Positions 40,748 through 47,345 of a stretch of 47,345 nt of DNA are shown one piece after another (the first letter of the stretch is position 1; every line of letters starts with the position of its first letter). A model generated the notes under the pieces. The model worked only from the letters and a program-made list of their open reading frames with translations. It did no database searches and had not been told where the DNA came from. Location: NCBI GenBank assembly GCA_052170475.1, contig JBQNAL010000015.1:1-47345 (forward strand), read 5' to 3'. The position numbers were made by a program, and so were the translations under genes. Source of the DNA: CAJPQU01 sp052170475 (GTDB lineage: Bacteria; Bacillota; Negativicutes; Selenomonadales; Selenomonadaceae).

Positions 40748-41272
40748 TCAGGGAACACCTGCGCCTGACGCCCTCGGCAAAGCAGCTTTTTCCGCCAATA
40801 CCTGCGGCGCCAACTGCTTGTAGAGCATATCCGCCAAGCCGATCCCGCCCGTCTTGGCCGCCTCTTCCATGAGAGCGGTGTCCAACATGGACTGCCAGAT
40901 GTCATGGGCGTTATCGTCGCCAAAGAGCTGATTTTTCGGTACCGTATTGCGCATTTCTTTATACATGATATTAAGCAGCATGGACTCAAACCCCTCGCAA
41001 GCCTCTTTGAGGCGCTTTTGAAGGCGAGCCCGCGCCTTCTCCTCCGCCGCCGAAGGATCGAGCGACACGCCCCCCGAACGAAGAGTCTCTGTCTGCGGCA
41101 CGGACGCCTTCGCCTCTTTCGCCGCCTCCGCTTTCTTTTGCACAGCGCTCAATAGGTCGGCAAACTGCGCCTCCTGTGCCTTTTCTTTCGCCATGCGATA
41201 AGCGGCGCTGCCCGCGCCTACGGCCTCGGCGTTCATACCGATGCCATTCATGCCACCTACCATGCTCCCCAT
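40748..41272 (-). CDS. flgJ: Rod-binding protein FlgJ (N-terminal domain type)
   Basis: A 174-residue protein with the rod-binding domain at about 85-160: EACEGFESMLLNIMYKEMRNTVPK, GDDNAHDIWQSMLDTALMEEAAKTGGIGLADMLYKQL. It lacks the C-terminal peptidoglycan hydrolase of enterobacterial FlgJ, as in many other bacteria, and so acts only as a rod-assembly scaffold. The first 80 residues are low-complexity Ala/Lys/Glu. AGCAGGTG lies 5 bases before ATG 41272; the longer frame starts with GTG. It follows flgI in the flagellar operon. Confidence 0.88.
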   Translation of the reverse strand: MGSMVGGMNGIGMNAEAVGAGSAAYRMAKEKAQEAQFADLLSAVQKKAEAAKEAKASVPQTETLRSGGVSLDPSAAEEKARARLQKRLKEACEGFESMLLNIMYKEMRNTVPKNQLFGDDNAHDIWQSMLDTALMEEAAKTGGIGLADMLYKQLAPQVLAEKAALPRASGAGVP

Positions 41273-41333
41273 ACGTTCACCTGCTCGTCTTTTCTTCACA
41301 CGCGTCAGCCAAAGCCAAGCTCCTATCCAACGC

Positions 41334-42440
41334 TTACATGATCTCCAGTTCAGCGTGGAGTGCGCCCGCCGCCTTGATCGCCTGCAGGATGGAAATGATG
41401 TCCCGCGGCGTCGCCCCCACAGCGTTCAGCGCCCCCACGATGTCGCTCACGTCTGCCGTGGCAGGAAGCACAATGCTGTGCGCTGGCGCCTCTTCCACGT
41501 CCACGTCGTCATTTTTTGTTACCACCGTAGTCCCATAGCTGAAGGGCGCCGGCTGGGACACCTCTTCTTCGCGGGTCACGCGAATGGAGAGCCCCCCTTG
41601 CGTGATCGCCACATTGTCCACGGAGACGTCGCCGCCCATGACGATGGTGCCGGTGCGTTCGTTCACCACCACGCGAGCAACATTGTCCGGCATCACCGGC
41701 AGCTCTTCGAGACCGGCGATGAAGCCCACCACGTTATTGCGGTAAGCGGGCGGCAAGGATACGTCCACCCGCCCGGGGTTTGCTGCCCGCGCCACATTGC
41801 CAAAGCGCAGATTGATGGTCTGCGCAACGCGATCTGCCGTCGTAAAATCAGACCGGGCAAGGGAGAGGGAAATCATCCCGTTCGTGCCGATGTCGTCCTC
41901 CACCGTCTTTTCCACGATGGCGCCGTTCGGTGTCGTCCCCACGGTCGGGAAATTCTTCTGCTGACTACCGCCGCCATTTCCTGCCGTGAAGCCGCCCGTA
42001 GAAACCGCCCCCTGCGCCACGGCGTAGATCTGTCCGTTCCCGGCCTGAAGCGGTGTCTGAATGAGGGTACCCCCCTGAATGCTCTTGGCGTCGCCCATGG
42101 AGGACACCGTGATGTCAATGGTATCCCCCTCCCGAACGAAGGGCGGAAGCGTCGCCGTGACCATGACCGCCGCCACGTTCTTCGTCTTGAGCGTAGCCTG
42201 ATTGACCGTCACCCCGAATTGCCGCAGCATATTGGCCACGGATTGCAGGGTTTCGAGCGTTTTATTGGAATCCCCGGTGCCGTTCAGGCCGACCACTAAG
42301 CCGTAGCCTACCAGCTGGTTGGCGCGCACGCCCTGCACCTTGGCGACGTCCTTGAGCCGCGTGACCGCCGACTCGGCAAAGACCGGAGCCGTCGTCAAAA
42401 AGCAGAAAAGCGCTAAAAAGAGCGCTGTCAATCGTTTCAT
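41334..42440 (-). CDS. flgI: Flagellar P-ring protein FlgI
   Basis: Forms the periplasmic ring around the rod, present only in cells with an outer membrane. The signal peptide MKRLTALFLALFCFLTTAPVFA precedes RLKDVAKVQGVRANQLVGYGLVVGLNGTGD. Further on are DIGTNGMISLSLARSDF, VVNERTGTIVMGGDV and LNAVGATPRDIISILQAIKAAGALHAELEIM, the standard C-terminus. Length 368. AAGGGGGTGGG gives the start. It lies 12 bp after flgH. Confidence 0.97.
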   Translation of the reverse strand: MKRLTALFLALFCFLTTAPVFAESAVTRLKDVAKVQGVRANQLVGYGLVVGLNGTGDSNKTLETLQSVANMLRQFGVTVNQATLKTKNVAAVMVTATLPPFVREGDTIDITVSSMGDAKSIQGGTLIQTPLQAGNGQIYAVAQGAVSTGGFTAGNGGGSQQKNFPTVGTTPNGAIVEKTVEDDIGTNGMISLSLARSDFTTADRVAQTINLRFGNVARAANPGRVDVSLPPAYRNNVVGFIAGLEELPVMPDNVARVVVNERTGTIVMGGDVSVDNVAITQGGLSIRVTREEEVSQPAPFSYGTTVVTKNDDVDVEEAPAHSIVLPATADVSDIVGALNAVGATPRDIISILQAIKAAGALHAELEIM

Positions 42441-42452
42441 GCACCCACCCCC

Positions 42453-43052
42453 TTAGAAGAGGAAATTGAAGATCTGCGTCAGAATGCCCTGCCGCTGTTT
42501 CGCGTTGATGGGACCTTTGCCATCGAAGTGAATAGTCGCGTCAGCCACTTGGGTCGACGGTACGGTATTCGCGTAGGACACATCGTCCCGACGAACGACC
42601 CCGCGCAGGGTGATCTTATGCTCGTTGTTGTTCTGCCAAATAGACTGCGTCCCTTCCACCACCATATTGCCATTGGGTAAAACATCGGTGACGGTGACCG
42701 TCACGCGCCCCGTGGCACGGTTCGTGTTCGTCGTGGAACCGTTCGCCTTGAAGCTGTCCGAAGCGCCTGCCGAAGCTGCCGCCAAAAAGCCAAAGATGCC
42801 TAACCCAGCGTTCAGCTTCGTCTCCCCTGACTTGGCGTTATTCGAGGCTTTCGTCATGGACGCCGTCGCCGTCTCGCTGATCACAATGGTGAGAATATCC
42901 CCCACATTGCGCGCCTTGCGATCCGCAAACAGCATACTCTCCCCGCTGACGCCATCCGACCAAAGGGACTGCGCCACCGCCGGTGCCGCCGCACCGAAAA
43001 GGAGGGCGGCACAAAGCCCCGCCGCCAAGCGCTTCTGCCATTTTTCCTTCAT
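42453..43052 (-). CDS. flgH: Flagellar L-ring protein FlgH, apparently not a lipoprotein
   Basis: Forms the ring in the outer membrane. Typical motifs are RKARNVGDILTIVISETATAS, RVTVTVTDVLPNGNMVVEGTQSI and ADATIHFDGKGPINAKQRQGILTQIFNFLF. The signal peptide (WQKRLAAGLCAALLFGAAAPAVAQS) ends in a signal-peptidase-I-like AVAQ and has no lipobox Cys after it, whereas enterobacterial FlgH is a lipoprotein. ATG 43052 was chosen because AGCAGGTG lies 6 bases upstream; the ATG at 43121 overlaps the flgA stop but lacks a ribosome site. Length 199. Confidence 0.94.
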   Translation of the reverse strand: MKEKWQKRLAAGLCAALLFGAAAPAVAQSLWSDGVSGESMLFADRKARNVGDILTIVISETATASMTKASNNAKSGETKLNAGLGIFGFLAAASAGASDSFKANGSTTNTNRATGRVTVTVTDVLPNGNMVVEGTQSIWQNNNEHKITLRGVVRRDDVSYANTVPSTQVADATIHFDGKGPINAKQRQGILTQIFNFLF

Positions 43053-43117
43053 GCTCATCACCTGCTCTATCAAAAAAGCCCGGAACGCCATCCCCTGCGG
43101 GAGGCACCGCCCTCCGT

Positions 43118-43867
43118 TCATCCACGCGCTACTTCCACCGTCCCCGCGTCGATGACCTTCGCGAGGACTACCCGACGGGACGCCACATTGCGTACCCGAA
43201 TCACTTCACCTTCCCGCCCCGACGACAAAGCCACGCCTTCCATGCGCACCTCTACGCCATTCACCTGCGCCACAATCGTGACCATCGCGCCGGGCTTGAC
43301 GATGTGGGGCTTCTTCACCATGGTTTGCAAAACGGCCTGCCCTGCGTTCAATCGCCGATTGCACACCAACCCCACGACATCAGCTACATCCGTATAATAT
43401 TTTCCGCCGCTTGCACCGATCTCCTGCTCTTCCACTCGAAGATCCTCGGCGGTAAGCGTCTGCCGGGGCGAAATCCCGCGGGCAGCCACCACCACATGGT
43501 CAAACACATGGAGACGGAAGCGACACGCCACCTTGCGAAAGGGAATCCCATCCACCGACACGTGGATAAGAACTTCTGTCCCTCCCCAGTACCGGATCCC
43601 ATGGGGCGTCTCCACCGTGCAGGCGACCGCCCCTTCGGGAAGCCGCAGGGGACTGATCGCATAGTCCGCCGTCACCGTATGCCGGCGGCTTTCCCCGCCC
43701 TCGGCCAGCACCGCTTCGATATGGTCGACCGCTAACTGCGTCAAAACCTCCGAAGAGAGTTCCTGCGGGTACATCTCCTCGACCGACATCCCATAGGCCT
43801 CAACCGCAGCAGGAAAAAAGAACAAGAACGCGAACAGCAGCCCCCGAAGGATGCGCCCGCCATTCAT
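43118..43867 (-). CDS. flgA: P-ring assembly chaperone FlgA
   Basis: A periplasmic chaperone for FlgI. A signal peptide (RILRGLLFAFLFFFPAAVEA) is followed by an N-terminal domain and a C-terminal SAF-type domain: ARGISPRQTLTAEDLRVEE, VCNRRLNAGQAVLQTMVKKPHIVKPGAMVTI, EGEVIRVRNVASRRVV. Length 249. Its ATG overlaps the flgG stop by 1 bp (TGATG), and it ends close to flgH. Confidence 0.93.
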   Translation of the reverse strand: MNGGRILRGLLFAFLFFFPAAVEAYGMSVEEMYPQELSSEVLTQLAVDHIEAVLAEGGESRRHTVTADYAISPLRLPEGAVACTVETPHGIRYWGGTEVLIHVSVDGIPFRKVACRFRLHVFDHVVVAARGISPRQTLTAEDLRVEEQEIGASGGKYYTDVADVVGLVCNRRLNAGQAVLQTMVKKPHIVKPGAMVTIVAQVNGVEVRMEGVALSSGREGEVIRVRNVASRRVVLAKVIDAGTVEVARG

Positions 43868-44655
43868 CAGCGCTTGAGACCGTTCGCGATCTCCAGCATG
43901 GAATCCGTGGTGGTGATGGCCTTCGCATCGGATTCGTAGGCGCGCTGCGCCACGATCATGTTGACCATTTCCTCTACCACCTGTACATTCGACATCTCCA
44001 AGACGGACTGTTGGAGCCGACCTGCGCCGTCATCCCCGGGGTTGCCTTCCAAGGGGGGGCCCGACGCCTCGGATTCGACGAAAAGATTATGCCCGATGGA
44101 AGTGAGTCCCGCCGGGTTCACGAAGCGTGCCAAAGTGATCTGCCCGACTTGGTTCGTCGCACCGTTCACGACATTGGAGACGAGACCCGTCTGAGAGATC
44201 GTAATGGAATCGCTTGTCGCGTCCTGATCGAGGGTGATGTTGTCCGCCACGGGGAAGCCGTCCGACGTGACAAGCCGCCGCGTAGAATCGAGCTTAAAGG
44301 CGCCGTCGCGTGTGTAGGCAATCGTGCCGTCCGGCATTTCAATGCGGAAGAAGCCCTCCCCTTCGATGGCGACATCCGTGGGGTTCTCCGTGGTCTGCAA
44401 ATTCCCCTGCGTAAAGATGCGCTGGGTCGCCGCCAAGCGCGCCCCGAGCCCGATCTGAAGTCCGCTCGGATACTGGGAATCCGCGCCGCTGTCCGCCCCC
44501 GCCGGGCGCAGTGTCTGGTACAAAAGATCGTGGAACTCCGCCCGCACCTTCTTGTCGCCATAAGTGTTGACATTCGCCAAATTGTGTGCCACCACGTCCA
44601 TATTGGCCTGCTGCGTCTTCATTCCGGAAGCCGCCGACCAAAGCGATCTCATCAT
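43867..44655 (-). CDS. flgG: Flagellar distal rod protein FlgG
   Basis: Distal rod subunit. The N-terminus MRSLWSAASGMKTQQANMDVVAHNLANVNTYG and C-terminus LEMSNVQVVEEMVNMIVAQRAYESDAKAITTTDSML are the paired helices of axial proteins. The central part has GEGFFRIEMPDGTIAYTRDGAFKLD. Length 262 matches FlgG. GGAGGAG precedes the start. flgF lies 97 bp upstream. Confidence 0.95.
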   Translation of the reverse strand: MMRSLWSAASGMKTQQANMDVVAHNLANVNTYGDKKVRAEFHDLLYQTLRPAGADSGADSQYPSGLQIGLGARLAATQRIFTQGNLQTTENPTDVAIEGEGFFRIEMPDGTIAYTRDGAFKLDSTRRLVTSDGFPVADNITLDQDATSDSITISQTGLVSNVVNGATNQVGQITLARFVNPAGLTSIGHNLFVESEASGPPLEGNPGDDGAGRLQQSVLEMSNVQVVEEMVNMIVAQRAYESDAKAITTTDSMLEIANGLKR

Positions 44656-44752
44656 AACACATTCTCCTCCATCCCAAAAGCAAACTGCCCTCTATCCCTA
44701 TATCGAAACAATTCCTGCACAACTTAATCCTTCATCGCGCCGTCCGAACCCA

Positions 44753-45550
44753 TCAGGTCAGGCGCCCCACCTCATTGACAGAACGATCCAGCATCGCATC
44801 CTGCGTCGTCACCGCCCGAGAATCCGCCTCGTACACCCGATAATTATTGATGAGTTCCACCATCTCGCTGATCACATTTGCATTGGCGCGCTCCAAGACC
44901 CCCTGCTCAATGATGCCCGTCGCAGAAACCGGGCGCACCCCTTCTTGCGTGTAGTAGAGGCTGTCCCCTTGCTTCAAGACCGCCCGGCGGTCAGCGAACT
45001 GGACGAAGCCGAGCGTGTCCACCAACAGCCCATCGGCGTATATATCGCCCTGTTGGTGGACGATGACGCCCGTGGCCGTCGCCGGGATATTGATGGGACG
45101 CCCCTGCGCATTTAAGACATTTCGCCCGTCGGAAGTCACCAAATTGCCATTGGCCGCCCGGTAGAAGTTCCCGTTTCGGGTATAGCGCACGCCCTCCGGC
45201 GTTTCCACCATAAAGTACCCTTCGCCGGAAATCGCGACATCGTACGGATTGCCCGTCGTCATCAACGCGCCTTGGGCGTGATCCGTCGCGATCTCCTCCG
45301 TGTAGGAACCAAGCCCCAACGTCCCCACGACGGGCGCTCGGCGATCCAAGGAAAACTCCTTAAAATCGGTGATCTTATTTCGTGTTGTATCGTTGATGCG
45401 CCGAATCAGCATCGGCGCAAATTCCCGATCAATGGCGCGATCCCGCTTGTAACCCGTCGTGTTGACATTGGCTAAATTGTTTGCGATGACCGCCGTCCGG
45501 GTCGTCTCCGTAATCATCCCCGATGCCGCCGTATAAAGTCCACGCCACAT
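44753..45550 (-). CDS. flgF: Flagellar rod protein FlgF (FlhO-like)
   Basis: Proximal rod protein. N-terminal MWRGLYTAASGMITETTRTAVIANNLANVNTTGYK and C-terminal LERANANVISEMVELINNYRVYEADSRAVTTQDAML form the coiled axial core, with GEGYFMVETPEGVRYTRNGNF between. Length 265. In Bacillus, mbl is followed by flhO and flhP, and the order here (mreB/mbl, this gene, flgG) is the same, supporting the FlgF/FlhO assignment. GAGGTGAAG precedes the ATG. Confidence 0.92.
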   Translation of the reverse strand: MWRGLYTAASGMITETTRTAVIANNLANVNTTGYKRDRAIDREFAPMLIRRINDTTRNKITDFKEFSLDRRAPVVGTLGLGSYTEEIATDHAQGALMTTGNPYDVAISGEGYFMVETPEGVRYTRNGNFYRAANGNLVTSDGRNVLNAQGRPINIPATATGVIVHQQGDIYADGLLVDTLGFVQFADRRAVLKQGDSLYYTQEGVRPVSATGIIEQGVLERANANVISEMVELINNYRVYEADSRAVTTQDAMLDRSVNEVGRLT

Positions 45551-45682
45551 TACGCTTCACCTCAATAAAAATCTTGCCTGCTTACGCCTGCACATCAAAA
45601 AACAGACCACACATGACCACGCTTATCGTTTATCTATTCGACAAACGTCGATAAACTCCTGTCCCGATGATAGTCCCAACTT

Positions 45683-46717
45683 TTACTTGGCAGAAGGAGA
45701 CAGCACGCTGCGCATCTCCTGCCCATCGCCCAGGCAATCGGCAAAATCCAACGCCTTGCCGGTGCCGATGGCCACGCAGGACAAAGGATCCTCCGCCAAC
45801 ATCGTGGGAATCCCCGTCTCCCGCTGGATGAGACTATCGAGCCCATAGAGCATCGCGCCGCCCCCCGTAAGCACGATACCGTGATCCATGATGTCCGCCG
45901 CGAGTTCCGGCGGCGTTTCCTCGAGTACCGCCTTCACGCCTTCCACAATACGGCTCACCGGCGCAGACAGCGCCTCTGCCGCCTGCGCCGTAGTGAGACG
46001 GATATTTTTGGGGAGCCCCGTCAAGAGATCCCGTCCCCGCACATCCATTTCCGTCTGACGCGCCGTGTCATAGGCCGCCGCGACACGAATCTTGATTTCC
46101 TCCGCCGTGCGCTCGCCGATGAGGATATTGCAAGTTCGGCGCACGTAAGCGATAAGGGCTTCGTCAAACTTATCCCCGGCGATGCGAAGGTTCCGGCTGA
46201 GGACGATGCCGCCTAAGCTGATGACGGCAATATCCGTGGTTCCGCCGCCAATGTCCACGATCATGGAGCCGGTCGCCTCGGCCACCGGCAACCCCGCACC
46301 GATCGCCGCCGCCATCGGCTCCTCGATGAGCTGCGTACGCCGTGCCCCGGCCTGTTCCGCCGCATCCTGCACCGCCCGCTTTTCCACCATGGTTACCCCC
46401 GAAGGGATACAGATCATAATGCGCGGCCGAAAAACAAAACGCCGCCCGATCACCTTGTCAATGAAAAACCGCAGCATACTCTCCGTCATGTCATAATCAG
46501 CGATCACCCCGTCCCGCAGAGGACGAATCGCCGTGATGTTGCCCGGCGTGCGCCCGAGCATCCGCTTCGCTTCCTCACCCACGGACAAAATGCGGTTCGT
46601 ATCCCGATCCACCGCCACCACCGACGGCTCATTCAGCACGATGCCTCGCCCGCGCACATAGATCAAGACGTTCGCCGTCCCCAAATCAATGCCAATGTCC
46701 ATTTTCATTCCAAACAT
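45683..46717 (-). CDS. mreB: Rod-shape actin homologue MreB/Mbl
   Basis: A cytoplasmic actin-like protein guiding lateral wall synthesis. Phosphate-1 motif DIGIDLGTANVLIYV, phosphate-2 VDIGGGTTDIAVISLGG, EEPMAAAIGAGLP, and the adenosine motif GIVLTGGGAMLYGLDSL are complete. Length 344. GAGAGAGG gives the start. Its place directly upstream of flgF and flgG resembles Bacillus mbl-flhO-flhP, so it may be the Mbl paralogue; sequence alone does not decide. Confidence 0.95.
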   Translation of the reverse strand: MFGMKMDIGIDLGTANVLIYVRGRGIVLNEPSVVAVDRDTNRILSVGEEAKRMLGRTPGNITAIRPLRDGVIADYDMTESMLRFFIDKVIGRRFVFRPRIMICIPSGVTMVEKRAVQDAAEQAGARRTQLIEEPMAAAIGAGLPVAEATGSMIVDIGGGTTDIAVISLGGIVLSRNLRIAGDKFDEALIAYVRRTCNILIGERTAEEIKIRVAAAYDTARQTEMDVRGRDLLTGLPKNIRLTTAQAAEALSAPVSRIVEGVKAVLEETPPELAADIMDHGIVLTGGGAMLYGLDSLIQRETGIPTMLAEDPLSCVAIGTGKALDFADCLGDGQEMRSVLSPSAK

Positions 46718-46801
46718 GCCGACGATCCTCTCTCAACGGTCGCGCTACGCTCAGTAAAAGCCCGTTCTTAAAACGCTGACCGAAAATGACAATATATATA
46801 A

Positions 46802-46830
46802 ATAGTAAAGCGCAACGGCGATTTTGTCAA
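46802..46830 (-). promoter_or_regulatory. mreB promoter
   Basis: TTGACA (46830-46825), 17-bp spacer, TACTAT (46807-46802) on the minus strand. The inverted repeat TTTGTCA-N11-TGACAAA (46823-46847) straddles the -35, a position where a repressor could act. Confidence 0.65.
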
Positions 46831-46906
46831 TTTCGATTTTTGACAAATGCGCCGAAACCGCCGACTCTATGCGTTTTCGTACCACCTTGCACGAAAAAGG
46901 CACCAA

Positions 46907-46937
46907 CAAAAAAAGACACCGAACTCTATCCGATGCC
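46907..46937 (-). terminator. Terminator of the rRNA-tRNA operon
   Basis: On the minus strand GGCATCG-GATAGAGTT-CGGTGTC followed by TTTTTTT, about 18 nt after tRNA-Ser. Confidence 0.75.
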
Positions 46938-46954
46938 TTGCTCTCTTTGCAGGA

Positions 46955-47043
46955 TGGCGGAGTGGGAGGGATTTGAACCCTCGCTGGGTCGCCCCACTAA
47001 CGATTTAGCAAACCGTCCTCTTCAGCCACTTGAGTACCACTCC
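46955..47043 (-). tRNA. tRNA-Ser (anticodon GCT)
   Basis: An 89-nt type II tRNA with acceptor GGAGTGG/CCACTCC, a long variable arm, T-loop GGTTCAAATCC and encoded CCA. The anticodon loop TTTGCTAAA gives GCT, reading AGC/AGU. Last gene of the rRNA operon. Confidence 0.95.
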
Positions 47044-47071
47044 GACTTACCACACAATCATATAAAAAAAA

Positions 47072-47147
47072 TGGCAGGGGCAGAAGGACTTGAACCCTCA
47101 ACCAATGGTTTTGGAGACCACTACTCTACCAGTTGAGCTATACCCCT
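47072..47147 (-). tRNA. tRNA-Trp (anticodon CCA)
   Basis: A 76-nt tRNA with acceptor AGGGGTA, D-loop AGCTCAACTGGTAGAG, anticodon loop CTCCAAA (CCA), T-loop GGTTCAAGTCC and encoded CCA. Confidence 0.95.
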
Positions 47148-47182
47148 GTATCAAACCGTCCGAAAACGGCTCTATTCCTCTA

Positions 47183-47259
47183 TGGGGCGAGTGATGGGGA
47201 TCGAACCCATGCGTGCTGGAGCCACAATCCAGTGTGTTAACCACTTCACCACACCCGCC
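47183..47259 (-). tRNA. tRNA-His (anticodon GTG)
   Basis: Acceptor GCGGGTG/CACTCGC with the extra G-1 opposite C73, anticodon loop ATTGTGGCT (GTG), T-loop GGTTCGATCC and encoded CCA. Confidence 0.95.
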
Positions 47260-47294
47260 ATATAGACCGAAAAACCGGCCTCTCAAAGCAGTAA

Positions 47295-47345
47295 TCGGCA
47301 ACTACCTACTCTCCCAGGCCGTCTCCAGCCAAGTACCATCGGCCT
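47295..47345 (-). rRNA. 5S ribosomal RNA (3' part)
   Basis: The minus strand reads GCCGATGGTACTTGGCTGG then AGACGGCCTGGGAGAGTAGG, the conserved 3' half of 5S rRNA. The rest lies beyond the right edge, with 23S and 16S presumably further on. Confidence 0.9.

Noticed and set aside
43053..43121. Upstream ATG for flgH overlapping the flgA stop (ATGA)
   Set aside because: No ribosome site precedes it, and the added 23 residues would come before the signal peptide; ATG 43052 has AGCAGGTG at good distance.
1..47345. CRISPR array, insertion sequence or prophage
   Set aside because: No regular direct-repeat array, transposase, integrase or structural phage gene was seen on either strand.

Overview
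This window reads as a chromosomal segment of an anaerobic, motile, diderm Firmicute of the class Negativicutes (Selenomonas-like), GC-rich by eye. Firmicute markers are RNA polymerase delta next to pyrG, cdaA-cdaR-glmM, a YwiB-like protein next to argS, and Mbl/MreB next to flgF/flgG. Diderm markers are FlgI and FlgH (P and L rings), FlgA and an OmpH/Skp chaperone. Anaerobic metabolism is shown by pyruvate:ferredoxin oxidoreductase (nifJ) and by OadG-type subunits of a sodium-pumping decarboxylase. No phage, insertion sequence or CRISPR array was seen; nearly everything is core genome.

Layout. 1-301: two near-identical small OadG-like genes at the left edge, behind a 420-bp control region with direct repeats. 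720-7256 (minus): glmM, a FAD-dependent dehydrogenase, cdaR, cdaA and nnrDE, covering cyclic-di-AMP synthesis, cell-wall precursor supply and NAD(P)HX repair. 7324-8880 (minus): motAB. 9305-11502 (plus): a LysR regulator and dapL. 11726-15256 (minus): nifJ. 15387-16010: a tandem duplication of a small type I toxin-antitoxin-like locus, one copy intact and one decayed. 16047-24359 (minus): a zinc-ribbon protein, pyrG, rpoE, argS with its partner, a two-component system and holA. 24583-25842 (plus): a PAS-GGDEF protein with a ruined active site. 25921-27318 (minus): ompH, a YbjN-like gene and a small membrane protein. 27496-29674 (plus): alkD-like and SH3/NlpC-P60 genes. 29759-36206 (minus): the purine operon purE-C-F-M-N-H-D, where purH carries only the IMP cyclohydrolase half. 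36459-38782 (minus): a BASS transporter, panC and panD behind a structured leader. 39111-46717 (minus): a secreted phosphodiester glycosidase, flgJ, flgI, flgH, flgA, flgG, flgF and mreB/mbl. 46955-47345 (minus): tRNA-Ser, tRNA-Trp, tRNA-His and the 3' end of a 5S rRNA, the tail of an rRNA operon that leaves the window.

The most unusual content is between nifJ and the zinc-ribbon gene. A 23-codon hydrophobic peptide gene has a consensus promoter, a strong ribosome site and a terminator. A second consensus promoter faces it from the opposite strand and would make an antisense RNA of about 100 nt across its 3' end. The toxin 5' leader is complementary to its own 3' untranslated region. A tandem sister copy keeps both promoters but has lost the ribosome site and start codon. 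Other points of interest are the OadG twins that differ only at synonymous sites over 40 codons, the BASS-panC-panD leader with a terminator before the first gene, the GGDEF protein lacking catalytic and inhibitory residues, and the split PurH.

All calls were made by reading translations and sequence by eye; no database search or folding program was run. Start codons were moved from the longest reading frame wherever a Shine-Dalgarno site and family length favoured another codon.
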